From Haloplanus sp. GDY1 (GTDB lineage Archaea; Halobacteriota; Halobacteria; Halobacteriales; Haloferacaceae): DNA of 64,000 bases. Each line of letters begins with the position of its first letter. The stretch's first letter is position 1. Positions 17,166-24,654 of this stretch are shown in pieces. Under the pieces are notes generated by a model that did no database searches, had not been told where the DNA came from, and saw nothing but the letters and a program-made list of their open reading frames with translations. Location of the stretch: the NCBI RefSeq assembly GCF_023703775.1, contig NZ_CP098514.1:2946376-3010375 (forward strand). Reading direction: 5' to 3'. The position numbers and the translations under genes are program-made.

Positions 17166-17276
17166 GGGTCCAATTCGGGGACTCCGAGCGGATCTTCCGA
17201 CCGACGGATCGGCACCCGATCTTCGGGAGGATCGACGGCCCGAAGGCCTATACGACCCTCGTCCGGAGGGGAGAGT

Positions 17277-17432
17277 ATGCAAGTGCAGGTTCTCGAGTTC
17301 CAGTACGAGTCCACCAGCATCGAGGAGATGGAGTCCCAGATCAACGCGTACCTCGATCACCACGAGGTGTCGGACGTGCAGTTCTCCCGCTGGGAGGACA
17401 CCATGGTCGCCTTCTTCGTCACCGAGGGCTGA
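17277..17432 (+). CDS. 51-residue conserved-looking small protein
   Basis: 51 aa from ATG 17277 (MQVQVLEFQYESTSIEEMES). It is acidic with an apparent beta-alpha-beta layout (VQVLEFQY, SIEEMESQINAYLDHHE, VAFFVTEG). A TATA-like CCTATACG is about 28 nt upstream, as expected for a leaderless haloarchaeal gene, which supports it being real. It is divergent from the coiled-coil operon. Function unknown. Confidence 0.65.
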   Translation: MQVQVLEFQYESTSIEEMESQINAYLDHHEVSDVQFSRWEDTMVAFFVTEG

Positions 17433-17460
17433 GCGGCGACGCGTCCGGGTCGATCAGCAG

Positions 17461-17545
17461 TTTCGAGGCGGAGCCCCCGACCTCAAGGAGCGAGGCTTCC
17501 GACTGGTCGGAAGCGCGACGCGGGTAGGCCGGGGAGGAAGCCGAC
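17461..17545 (+). ncRNA. Possible orphan TnpB-type omega/reRNA end (IS200/IS605 remnant)
   Basis: GGCGGAGCCCCCGACCTCAA, then GGAGCG, a perfect 9-bp hairpin (17495-17514, GCTTCCGAC/GTCGGAAGC with a 2-nt loop), then CGCGACGCGGGTAGGCCGGG and GAGGAAG. From memory this arrangement (CCCCCGACC ... GGAGCG-hairpin-CGCGACGCGG ... CCGGGGAGG) closely resembles the 3' ends of haloarchaeal IS1341/TnpB elements, which yield reRNA. No tnpB reading frame is present here, so it would be a remnant or an exapted RNA. The hairpin is seen; identity is recalled and needs a covariance search. Confidence 0.4.
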
Positions 17546-17690
17546 ACTCCACGACACAAACCACGAGACAGTAGTTGAGCGGCAACGGCTATCGGCCAAC
17601 CGCCGACAGTTGATCGCCGGGAGTCCACATCAAAGCCTCTCCCTCAACGAGCGAACCGCGTATGCGGTGAGCGAAGTAGGGTGGGGTAGT

Positions 17691-19550
17691 TTACGGGAAC
17701 TCCTGTCCGCACTCCATGCAGAAGGCGTTGGAGTAGGGCTCCTCCGAGCCACAGTTCGGACAGACGAGGAGCTTCTCGGGGTCGTCGTCCTGTGCGTCGC
17801 CACCGCCCGCGTTGCCGCCGTCGCCCTGTGATCCGCCGTCGCCCCCACCGGAGCCGCCCTGCACGATGGTGGTGTCGCCGCCCGACGACCCGCCGCCCTC
17901 GCCGCCGACGATGACGTTGTCGGAGGTGTCCTCCGCGGCCGCCTCCGCCGCGCCGCCCATGCTGTCCATCGCCTTGTCGGTGGTCCGCTCCATGCGGTCC
18001 ATCGACCCCTCCATCATGTCTTTCATCTCCTCGCGGAACTCCTTCTGGTCCTCGACCCGTTCGCGTTCCTTCTCGGCCTTGTTGGCCTCCTGTCGGGCCT
18101 TCGCCAGTTCGTCGCTCTTCTGGGCGCCCAGCGAGTCGAGTTGGTCGGCGTTCAGGTTCTCCGCCTTGTCCATCTTCGCGAGGTCGGCCATCTCCTCGCC
18201 CGCGTCGTCCATGCTGGCGAGGGTCTGGGCGTCCACGTCGTCGCGAGCCTCGAGGCGCTCTTTCTCCACTTCGACCTCGTGGCTCTCCTTCTCCATCTCC
18301 ATCTCCTGCTTTCGCTCCTGCTTGTCGAGTTTCTGCTCGTCTTTCTTCCGCTTGAGGTCCATCAGGTCCTCGATTTCGTCGACGTCCTGTTCGTGTTCCT
18401 GCTCCCGCTCTTTCATCTCCTGCTCGTGGCGGATGTCCTCGCGCTCCACCTCGGATTCGGTCCGGCGGGTCTTGACGTCCTCCTCGTGTTCGACGTTCTC
18501 CCGTTCGGCCTTGTGGCCGTGGCGGCGCTGCTTGTCGTCGAGTTCCTGTTCCTGTTCGAGTTCCTGCTCGTCGAGCGCGTGGTCGGCGCTCATCTCCGCG
18601 GACTCCCGACGGACGCGCTGGCTCTCCTCGTGGACCTTGTCCTCGGTCTGGCGTTCCCGCCCCCGCCGGTCCAGTTCGCTCTCGCGGTCCTTGATGTCCT
18701 CTTTGTCCTCGCGGATGTCGACGTCCTTGCGACCCTGTCGGATCTCCTCGCGGTCGTCGTCGTAGTCGAAGGAGATCAGTTCGACGAGTTCGAGCCCGTT
18801 GCTCTCGAGGACCGACCGACACTGCTCCTCGATTTCGCGGGCGACCCGACGCTTCACCTCCCGGCTCCCGTAGAGCTCCTCGTGTTCGTACTCCGAGAGG
18901 GTTGTTTCGAGGGCGTTCCGGATCGCCCGCCCGAGCAACTGGTTGAAGGTGCCGGTCGTCAGCACCTCGCGGTCGGCCATCATCGACCGGAAGAACGTCT
19001 CGGGGTCGTGCATCCCCACGTCGAGTTCGACGGTGACGTCGACGAGGTAGTCGCCCGCCGTGCGAACGTCGTCGAACGAGCGGGCGACGGTGGTCCGTCC
19101 CTCCTGCACCAGTACGACCGTGAGGTTGTGACTGGTTCGGAGCTCCCGAATCCGCTTGCCGAGGCTGTCGAGTTTGTGCTTGCCGGGGTCGAGCGTCTCG
19201 ACGAGCTCCCCGTTCTGGAGCAGGAGCGCCCGGTTCCCCGCCTCGATTTCGACGTCCTTCCGGCGGCTGAGCGTGGCGAGCAGTCCGTCGCCGTCGAGCG
19301 CCTCCCCGTCGACGCGCTTGGCGAACTCGTCGCCCGCCAGCCGCCAGCTTCCACCTTGGGCGTCGCTCCCCGACCCCTGCTGGCCCGCGGACTCGGTGAG
19401 GTCCTGGCCGCAGTTGGCACAGAACTGCGCGTCCACCGGCAGCGACTCGCGGCAGTTCGGACAGTTCGACGACAGCGACTCCCCGCAGCTCGGACAGAAG
19501 TCGCCGTCCGACGGCACGCTTCCGCTACAGTTCGGGCATGTCGAAGGCAT
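17691..19550 (-). CDS. SPFH/band-7-like protein with terminal zinc ribbons and long coiled coil
   Basis: 619 aa from ATG 19550 (MPSTCPNCSGSVPSDGDFCP); upstream in-frame codons cross the promoter. Two zinc ribbons lie at residues 5-22 and 30-47 (CxxC-x10-CxxC each). Residues about 80-280 have an SPFH-like pattern: a beta-rich start (ALLLQNGELVETLDPGKHKL), strands VVLVQEGRTTVARSF and DYLVDVTVELDVG, then helices ending SVLESNGLELVELISFDYDD. A highly charged coiled coil covers about 285-530, then a Gly-rich linker and a third ribbon (LLVCPNCG...FCMECGQ). SPFH proteins oligomerise at membranes; here no transmembrane segment is visible. It faces the membrane protein at 19767 divergently. Confidence 0.82.
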   Translation of the reverse strand: MPSTCPNCSGSVPSDGDFCPSCGESLSSNCPNCRESLPVDAQFCANCGQDLTESAGQQGSGSDAQGGSWRLAGDEFAKRVDGEALDGDGLLATLSRRKDVEIEAGNRALLLQNGELVETLDPGKHKLDSLGKRIRELRTSHNLTVVLVQEGRTTVARSFDDVRTAGDYLVDVTVELDVGMHDPETFFRSMMADREVLTTGTFNQLLGRAIRNALETTLSEYEHEELYGSREVKRRVAREIEEQCRSVLESNGLELVELISFDYDDDREEIRQGRKDVDIREDKEDIKDRESELDRRGRERQTEDKVHEESQRVRRESAEMSADHALDEQELEQEQELDDKQRRHGHKAERENVEHEEDVKTRRTESEVEREDIRHEQEMKEREQEHEQDVDEIEDLMDLKRKKDEQKLDKQERKQEMEMEKESHEVEVEKERLEARDDVDAQTLASMDDAGEEMADLAKMDKAENLNADQLDSLGAQKSDELAKARQEANKAEKERERVEDQKEFREEMKDMMEGSMDRMERTTDKAMDSMGGAAEAAAEDTSDNVIVGGEGGGSSGGDTTIVQGGSGGGDGGSQGDGGNAGGGDAQDDDPEKLLVCPNCGSEEPYSNAFCMECGQEFP

Positions 19551-19612
19551 TCGTTGGATCTCCCGTGGTTCACGAACGCACGCCGGACTCCCCCCGTGGC
19601 GCGCTCGTCGAA

Positions 19613-19640
19613 CCTCGTTATCGAGAAACATGAAACGAGG
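19613..19640. promoter_or_regulatory. Inverted repeat and TATA upstream of the SPFH-like gene
   Basis: CCTCGTT at 19613-19619 and AACGAGG at 19634-19640 are 7-bp arms around a 14-nt spacer, in the leader of the gene starting at 19550. A TATA-like CATTTATTCCC lies just beyond on the minus strand (19643-19653). It may be an operator or an mRNA hairpin. Confidence 0.35.
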
Positions 19641-19766
19641 ATGGGAATAAATGTTGCCCCGGGCGCGACGGCCGACCGCCCGCGCTCGGGACGACGTCCC
19701 CCGCGACGGAACTGCCCCCCGACTCACCGGCCCTCGCGACGCACGAGAAAACATTCTAAAGCCAAC

Positions 19767-20696
19767 ATGTCGGACGGGCAAAGATTGAAGGTGATCGATT
19801 CGCAGCCTCCTCGTATGGTAGTTGCACAACTACTGTCGGTCGTTCTGTACGGGGCAGCGGTCGCGGGGGACCATCCGGACATCGACACGCCGGACAACCT
19901 CTCGAACTTCAGCGGGTTCATCCGCATCGGAGCAGTCATCCTGCTTCTCGTCGGCTTGGCGATGGCCATCGGAAACCTCAGCGGATCGGCGCTGGCCGCG
20001 ACGGGCTTTGCCTTCCTGGTGGTCATGATCCTCGGCGTGTACGACTACACGATCATGGCGAAGAAAAAGCGCAAGGCGGCCAAGGACACCGTCGCCAAGG
20101 CCGGGAAGGAGTACCTCGACACCAAAAAGGAAATCGAGAAAGGCCCCGACGAGGTGACGAACGTCCAGGGCGACATGGTCGACCGGAAGAACCAGCAGAC
20201 CCACGTCGATCAGAGTACCACCAACGTCGACACCATCGATCAGAGCACCACCACCGTCGACCAGAGCAAGACGGTCAAAGACCAGCGCACGCAGGTCGAG
20301 GACAGCGTCGTCAACCGATCCGACATCACCGCCTCGGCCGAGGGCGAAGGACACGCCCCGAGGGGCGCGAACCGCGGCGGCCAGCAGCCCCAGGGCGGTC
20401 AGCAACCCCGAGGCGGTCAGCAACCTCAGGGTGGCCAGCAGCCTCAGGGCGGCCAGCAACCCCAGGGCGGTCGCCGGTCCGAAGGCGGTCAGCGACCCGA
20501 CCGAACCACACAGGGCGGCCAGTCACACCCGGATCAGGGCTCCCGGGGCGGCCGCCAGCCCCAGGGCGGCAATCGACAGCACGAGGCGTCCGGGGGCCAG
20601 AGTCAGTCGGGGGGCGGCGCCCAGTACTGCGCGAGCTGTGGAGAGGAGGTCCAGGCGGACTGGAACACGTGCATCAGCTGCGGATCGGACCTCTGA
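19767..20696 (+). CDS. Membrane protein with DSVV tail, QPQGG repeats and zinc ribbon
   Basis: 309 aa from ATG 19767; a second in-frame ATG at 19815 would remove 16 residues and is possible because a TATA-like TTCTAAAG lies only 10 nt before the first. Three hydrophobic segments fall around residues 17-34, 53-70 and 74-95, followed by a basic segment (KKKRKAAKD). Residues 130-185 are polar repeats (VDQSTTNVDTIDQSTTTVDQ in phase) ending QVEDSVVNRSDITA, as in the bactofilin-like protein. A long GGQQPQ repeat region follows, then a zinc ribbon YCASCG...CISCGSD. The layout suggests a membrane anchor with a flexible cytoplasmic tail. Confidence 0.78.
   Translation: MSDGQRLKVIDSQPPRMVVAQLLSVVLYGAAVAGDHPDIDTPDNLSNFSGFIRIGAVILLLVGLAMAIGNLSGSALAATGFAFLVVMILGVYDYTIMAKKKRKAAKDTVAKAGKEYLDTKKEIEKGPDEVTNVQGDMVDRKNQQTHVDQSTTNVDTIDQSTTTVDQSKTVKDQRTQVEDSVVNRSDITASAEGEGHAPRGANRGGQQPQGGQQPRGGQQPQGGQQPQGGQQPQGGRRSEGGQRPDRTTQGGQSHPDQGSRGGRQPQGGNRQHEASGGQSQSGGGAQYCASCGEEVQADWNTCISCGSDL
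20380..20590 (+). repeat. GGQQPQ-coding short tandem repeats
   Basis: Imperfect 18-bp units of the form GGCGGTCAGCAACCCCAG repeat about ten times and encode (G-G-Q-Q-P-Q/R)n in the membrane protein at 19767. Such tracts can change length by slippage without changing frame. Confidence 0.75.
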
Positions 20697-20781
20697 TCGG
20701 ACTGTAACTGTGTGCCGGTGAGCCGCCGAACGGGTGGCGGTCCACCGGTGGTGACTGCCGACCCGATACACCGGTGACGCG

Positions 20782-21531
20782 CTACTGAACCGACGACGAA
20801 CAGTACGGGCAGTGACCCGCCTTCTCCGGAATCTCCTCGCCACAGTAGGGGCAGAACTTCGTTCCGCCGTCGTCCGCGGCGTTCGGCGACGCCGACTCCT
20901 CGCCCCCGGCAGCGGCGGACGCGGGACGGCCGCCGCCGGACTCGCTCGCCGGCGATCCGGAACTCCCCGACCGGTTCGGTGACCCCGCTCCGGCGTCCGC
21001 CGAGGCGGTCCCGCGGCCCTGCTGGCGTTCGGGCTGTCGGTGTTCGGACGCCTGCTGCGGTTCGGGTCCCCCTCGCTCGCTCGCCTGCTGTCGCTCGCTC
21101 GCCCCCTCGCCCGTCGGTTCCGTCCCGCGCCGCTCCCCCGATTCGTCGGCCGCCGGCGCACTCTTCGATTCGAGCAGATCGTCGCGTGCGAGATACCCGA
21201 GGACCAGGCCGATCCCCGAAACCGCGGCCCCGCCGACCGCTCCGCTCGCACCGGCCGCGAGCGACGCGAGTATCGACAGGACGAGCAATCCCATCCCCGC
21301 GTACCACGCGTACCCGCTCCCCCGCCGGATCCAGAGCCCCATCCCGACGTTCAGCAGGGCGCCGACGCCGTAGACGCCCAGCACGACCACGATCGTCTCG
21401 GAGCTCCCCGGTCCCATGCCGCTCGGCGCCTGGCTCAGCACCCACCCCAGAACCGCCATCGCGACGACCGAGAGAACGCCCAGTGCGAGAAAGTAATTCG
21501 ACCACCACTTGTCCCACCGTCGAGCTGTCAT
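20782..21531 (-). CDS. Four-helix membrane protein with C-terminal zinc ribbon
   Basis: 249 aa. Four transmembrane helices are visible at about residues 12-32, 45-68, 74-92 and 94-114. A long disordered Gln/Glu/Ser-rich linker (118-220) ends in a zinc ribbon, KFCPYCGEEIPEKAGHCPYC. The architecture (membrane segments, disordered linker, ribbon) mirrors the convergent protein at 19767, with which it ends head-on 85 nt away. ATG at 21531. No known family recognised. It lies downstream of the AAA ATPase operon on the same strand with a T-rich terminator between. Confidence 0.75.
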   Translation of the reverse strand: MTARRWDKWWSNYFLALGVLSVVAMAVLGWVLSQAPSGMGPGSSETIVVVLGVYGVGALLNVGMGLWIRRGSGYAWYAGMGLLVLSILASLAAGASGAVGGAAVSGIGLVLGYLARDDLLESKSAPAADESGERRGTEPTGEGASERQQASERGGPEPQQASEHRQPERQQGRGTASADAGAGSPNRSGSSGSPASESGGGRPASAAAGGEESASPNAADDGGTKFCPYCGEEIPEKAGHCPYCSSSVQ

Positions 21532-21554
21532 ATGGGTGTTCCCTGACGGACAAC

Positions 21555-21571
21555 CGGCAAAAAAGCTGCCG
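21555..21571 (-). terminator. T-tract terminator after the AAA ATPase gene
   Basis: On the minus strand CGGCAGC is followed by six T and GCCGG, 90 nt after the ATPase stop codon. T-tracts terminate archaeal transcription, so this probably separates the ESCRT-like operon from the gene at 21531. Confidence 0.45.
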
Positions 21572-21658
21572 ACGATCGTGTCGGATCAGTTACCGTCCGA
21601 CGGGTCGGGGCCGTCTACCGGTCGGCGGTCGGTGGTGTCGACTGGCGGGAGTGCGGCG

Positions 21659-22843
21659 CTACCCGCTCCAGTGGTCGAGGCTCGGATCGGTCTCCGCGAG
21701 CGCCTGCTCCAGGTGTTCCTGGCGGATGTGTCGGATCTCGTCGTCCTCGACCGCCTCCTGTAGCGCCGCGAGCGCCGCGTCGTCCGCGACGACTTCGAGG
21801 TCCCGCCCGGAGTACCCCTCGGTCGACTCCCGGATCCGCTCCCAGTCGATTTCGTCGGGAAGCGCCGGCCGGTTTCGCAGGTGGACACGCAGGATGGCCT
21901 CGCGGGCCTCCGGTCCCGGCGGCGGCACCTCGATGCGCTCTTGGAAGCGGCTCGTCGCCGCCCCGTCCACCTCGTCCGGGATGTTGGTCGCCGTCACGGT
22001 GATGACGTCCTCGCCCCGGGTTTCGGTCAGCTCCGTCAGGAACTGGTTGACCATCTGACGCTCGCTCTGGGTCTTCTGGGAGCCGCCGCTCCGGGAGGGC
22101 ATGAGGGCGTCCACCTCGTCGATGAAGACCAGACAGGGCTGGTTGTCCCGCGCGACGTCGTAGAGTTCCGAGACGTTGTCCGCCGCCTCGCCCACCAGGG
22201 AGCTGGTGATGTCGTTGGGTTCGACGTCGACGAAGTTGTAGCCGAGCTTGCCCGCCAGCGCTCGCGTGATGTACGTCTTGCCGGTCCCCGGGGGGCCGTA
22301 CAGCATCACTCCGTTGACCACCCCGAGGTCGTACTCCGCGTACAGGTCCGACCGTTCGAGCGGGTCGATCACCTTGTCCCGCAGCGTCTCCTTGAGGTCG
22401 TGCATCCCCCCGACGTCCTCGAAGTCCAGATCCGGCGGAGGCTCCAGATACTCGCCGGCGTCCTCGACGGACTCCGAATCGGCGTCGCTGCCGTCGCTCG
22501 CGTCGGCGTCGGGACTCCCCGACCCGCCCCCGCTGCCGGCGTCATCCGACGCGCCCGCGTCCCCGTCGCCCGACTCCATGTCGTCGACCTGCTCCGTGGC
22601 GTCGAGGGACCCCGAATCCCGGAGCCGTTCGGCGACGTTCGCGAGGTTCTGCGCGAGGTCGCGGCGCTTCTCGGCCAGCGAGTCGCTGGACTCGGTGGCC
22701 GCCAGGTCCGCCATCGCGTCGGCGCACTTCTCGTAGTAGGCCGCGGCCTTCTTCGCTTCCCCCTGCGCGCGGAGTTCGTCGGCCTTCGCACGGTACTCCT
22801 CGTACCGGTCCTGGAGGATGTCCCGCTGGATGTCGTCTTCCAT
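21659..22843 (-). CDS. Vps4/CdvC-like AAA ATPase with MIT-like N-terminus
   Basis: 394 aa. Residues 8-78 form a three-helix pattern (YEEYRAKADELRAQGEAKKA, AAYYEKCADAMADL, LAQNLANVAERL) like the MIT domain that binds ESCRT-III tails. After an acidic Ser/Gly linker comes one AAA domain: Walker A GPPGTGKT (183-190), pore loop ITSSLVGEA (212-220), Walker B CLVFIDE (237-243), sensor 1 N287, and TNIPDEVDGAATSRFQERIEVPPPGPEAR (286-314, read in parts), close to the Vps4 TNIP...RRF.KRI.IP.P..AR block, with R299 as arginine finger. Sensor 2 is GYSGRDLE. It lacks the Vps4 beta domain, as does CdvC, and has no aromatic residue in the pore loop. It begins 15 nt after the ESCRT-III-like gene. A Cdc48-type remodeller is the main alternative. 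Confidence 0.85.
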   Translation of the reverse strand: MEDDIQRDILQDRYEEYRAKADELRAQGEAKKAAAYYEKCADAMADLAATESSDSLAEKRRDLAQNLANVAERLRDSGSLDATEQVDDMESGDGDAGASDDAGSGGGSGSPDADASDGSDADSESVEDAGEYLEPPPDLDFEDVGGMHDLKETLRDKVIDPLERSDLYAEYDLGVVNGVMLYGPPGTGKTYITRALAGKLGYNFVDVEPNDITSSLVGEAADNVSELYDVARDNQPCLVFIDEVDALMPSRSGGSQKTQSERQMVNQFLTELTETRGEDVITVTATNIPDEVDGAATSRFQERIEVPPPGPEAREAILRVHLRNRPALPDEIDWERIRESTEGYSGRDLEVVADDAALAALQEAVEDDEIRHIRQEHLEQALAETDPSLDHWSG

Positions 22844-22858
22844 GCGTGGACCGGACGA

Positions 22859-23551
22859 TCAGAAGCCGTGTTCGCTCATGTCGTCCTCGATGTCGACCTC
22901 CTCCTCCTGGATGTCGACGGACGCCTCGACGTTGGCCGAGACGCTCGAGGTGTCGTCATCGACGTCGATCTCCTCCTCCTCGAGCTGTCCCTCCTCGACC
23001 TTGTTGATCTCGTCTAGCACGTCGTCGTCGGAGCTCATCGACATGTCGCCGGAGGTGAAGTTGAAGTCCAGGCTCCCCTGGATGCGCTCCATCATGTCGA
23101 CCTCCATGTCGAAGTCGACCATCTTCTGCTCCATCTTGGCCTCGAACTCCTCGACCTGGAGGTCCTCGTCCATCACGTCGTCGATGGCGAGGTCCGGGTT
23201 CTTGCTGCTCTCCTGCTCCTGGAGCAGTTCGCGCGCGCCCTCGATGGAGAGGATCGTCCCGTACTTCATCGAGGTCTTCTGGTACTTCTTCTGTTTGAGC
23301 TCGTACTGCTTCTTCTGGTTTTTCGCCTTCTTGGCGAGGACCTGCTTTCGCATGTCGTCCTCGCCGGCCGCCTCCTTCACCAGTTGCTTGTACTTGCTCC
23401 GGTGGTCCTCGATCTCGTCCTCGATGCGGTTGCGCTGCCGTTCCAGCTTGATCTTGTCCCGACGGAGGTCCTCGTCGGAGTAGACCTCCGTGCTCAACAG
23501 CGTCTGATCCGTCGTGCCGAACTTGTCTTTGACCCAACTACGGACTTCCAT
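22859..23551 (-). CDS. ESCRT-III/Snf7-like charged helical protein
   Basis: 230 aa. Residues 27-115 are a basic helical hairpin (LRRDKIKLERQRNRIEDEIE, KKAKNQKKQYELKQKKYQKT), then a shorter helix (TILSIEGARELLQEQ). Residues 120-230 are strongly acidic with a helix DVMDEDLQVEEFEAKMEQKM resembling the DLMDE helix of Snf7/CHMP proteins, and a tail with VLDEINKVEEGQL that could bind a MIT domain. A basic N-terminal half plus acidic C-terminal half and a length near 230 aa are ESCRT-III hallmarks. The next gene, 15 nt downstream, is a Vps4-like ATPase with a MIT-like domain. Family assignment is by pattern and context; PspA-like coiled coil is the alternative. Confidence 0.75.
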   Translation of the reverse strand: MEVRSWVKDKFGTTDQTLLSTEVYSDEDLRRDKIKLERQRNRIEDEIEDHRSKYKQLVKEAAGEDDMRKQVLAKKAKNQKKQYELKQKKYQKTSMKYGTILSIEGARELLQEQESSKNPDLAIDDVMDEDLQVEEFEAKMEQKMVDFDMEVDMMERIQGSLDFNFTSGDMSMSSDDDVLDEINKVEEGQLEEEEIDVDDDTSSVSANVEASVDIQEEEVDIEDDMSEHGF

Positions 23552-23602
23552 GATTCGTGTTACGTAGTCGTACCGTCATGATTGTTTCTCCGTTCGATGC
23601 CC

Positions 23603-23884
23603 CTACAGCTCCGGTTTGACCGTCAGCACCGTCCCGACGACGCCGAGGACCGCACCGAACGCCGCCGCGAGGACGAGGAGCTTCATCTCCCCGACGGTGA
23701 CCTGCAGCAGTCGTTCCCCCATCGTCGCCTCGACGTAGATGACGGCCGCCCCCACGAAGAGCCCCCCGAACGCGCCGAGGTGGATGCGACGCTCCATGAA
23801 CATGAAGACGCCCAACACGAGCGCGACGCCGATGACGGTGTTGAGTGCGAGTACGCCGGCGGACAGCCAGTGGACAGGTGCCAT
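23603..23884 (-). CDS. Three-helix small membrane protein of the ESCRT-like operon
   Basis: 93 aa from ATG 23884 (MAPVHWLSAGVLALN); the reading frame continues upstream but crosses the promoter. Three transmembrane helices at about 7-30, 38-52 and 67-87, with short charged loops (MERRIHLG, EATMGERLLQVTVGEMK). It is first gene of the operon, 51 nt before the ESCRT-III-like gene, and could be a membrane recruiting factor. That role is inference; no family is recognised. Confidence 0.72.
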   Translation of the reverse strand: MAPVHWLSAGVLALNTVIGVALVLGVFMFMERRIHLGAFGGLFVGAAVIYVEATMGERLLQVTVGEMKLLVLAAAFGAVLGVVGTVLTVKPEL

Positions 23885-23928
23885 GATTCGATTTCCCTCG
23901 ACGTTCAGATCGAATGTCCATATCCATT

Positions 23929-23941
23929 GACTTAAATTTTC
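23929..23941 (-). promoter_or_regulatory. Promoter of the ESCRT-like operon
   Basis: AAAATTTAAGTC on the minus strand is a good BRE/TATA match about 50 nt before the ATG at 23884, implying a leader of about 25 nt. The surrounding 23890-24010 is AT-richer than its neighbours and also feeds the divergent pair beginning at 24127. Confidence 0.45.
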
Positions 23942-24126
23942 CTCCCGTGTGGAGCCAATTCGTTTCTCCAGAATGGACACAACGATCCGAAACCCGCTGG
24001 GAGAAACACTTACAGAGTTGGGCGAGACACACGTGAACGAGCGTGACCGACAGTGAGCAGACCCTCTGAGAGACCGGCTCGGCCCCCCCGGCGCGTGAAC
24101 GGCGATCGGCACGTCGACCGACAGCG

Positions 24127-24648
24127 ATGACCGACGAACCGGAGTATCTGTACGTCGTCGACTACGCTGACGACGCGGAGCGCAAGCGCGTCGAGTACCT
24201 GTTCAACAACTGGTCGGGCGGGGAGATCGACCGGCCCGAGGGGGTGGTCCGACTCACGTCGGACGTCGATCACGAGCGGCTCTACGAACAGCTCGTTTCG
24301 AAGGTCCCGGAGGAGCGGATCCGGGCGTACCGGCTGGAGGAAGGGCGGAGGGAGGTGTCGCCGACGACGCGAACCGTCGAGCGGACGGTCCCGACGGACG
24401 CCGACGCCGTCGAGACGTTCGTGCAGTACATGCTCTCGAAGAAGAAGGCGGTCCTCCAGTCACCGGCGCACAACGAGTACGAGATGTACACGAAGAAGGG
24501 GCGAGCGACGGCAACGTACGAACTCGACGAGGACGGCGACGGGACGACGGTACGCGTCCGGATCACGGGCTACGCCGACGCCCCCGCGTTCCTGGCGGAG
24601 TTCTTCGAGAGCGAACTGACGGACTACGCGGCGAGTCAGCGGAGCTGA
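24127..24648 (+). CDS. Two-domain haloarchaeal protein divergent from the ESCRT-like operon
   Basis: 173 aa. Residues 1-75 look like a small alpha/beta domain (YLYVVDYADDAERKRVEYLF, VVRLTSDVDHERLYEQLVSKV). Residues 92-170 form a second alpha-plus-beta domain (VETFVQYMLSKKKAVLQSP, ATYELDEDGDGTTVRVRITGYA, then a C-terminal helix AFLAEFFESELTDYA). The second half has a curved-sheet-plus-helix look reminiscent of SRPBCC proteins, but I cannot assign a family. It sits 6 nt before the coiled-coil gene, so the two are an operon. Confidence 0.75.
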   Translation: MTDEPEYLYVVDYADDAERKRVEYLFNNWSGGEIDRPEGVVRLTSDVDHERLYEQLVSKVPEERIRAYRLEEGRREVSPTTRTVERTVPTDADAVETFVQYMLSKKKAVLQSPAHNEYEMYTKKGRATATYELDEDGDGTTVRVRITGYADAPAFLAEFFESELTDYAASQRS

Positions 24649-24654
24649 ATCCAC

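Noticed and set aside
17433..17690. Protein-coding gene downstream of the 51-residue gene
   Set aside because: Frames here give arginine/serine-rich translations; hairpins suggest an RNA or IS remnant instead.
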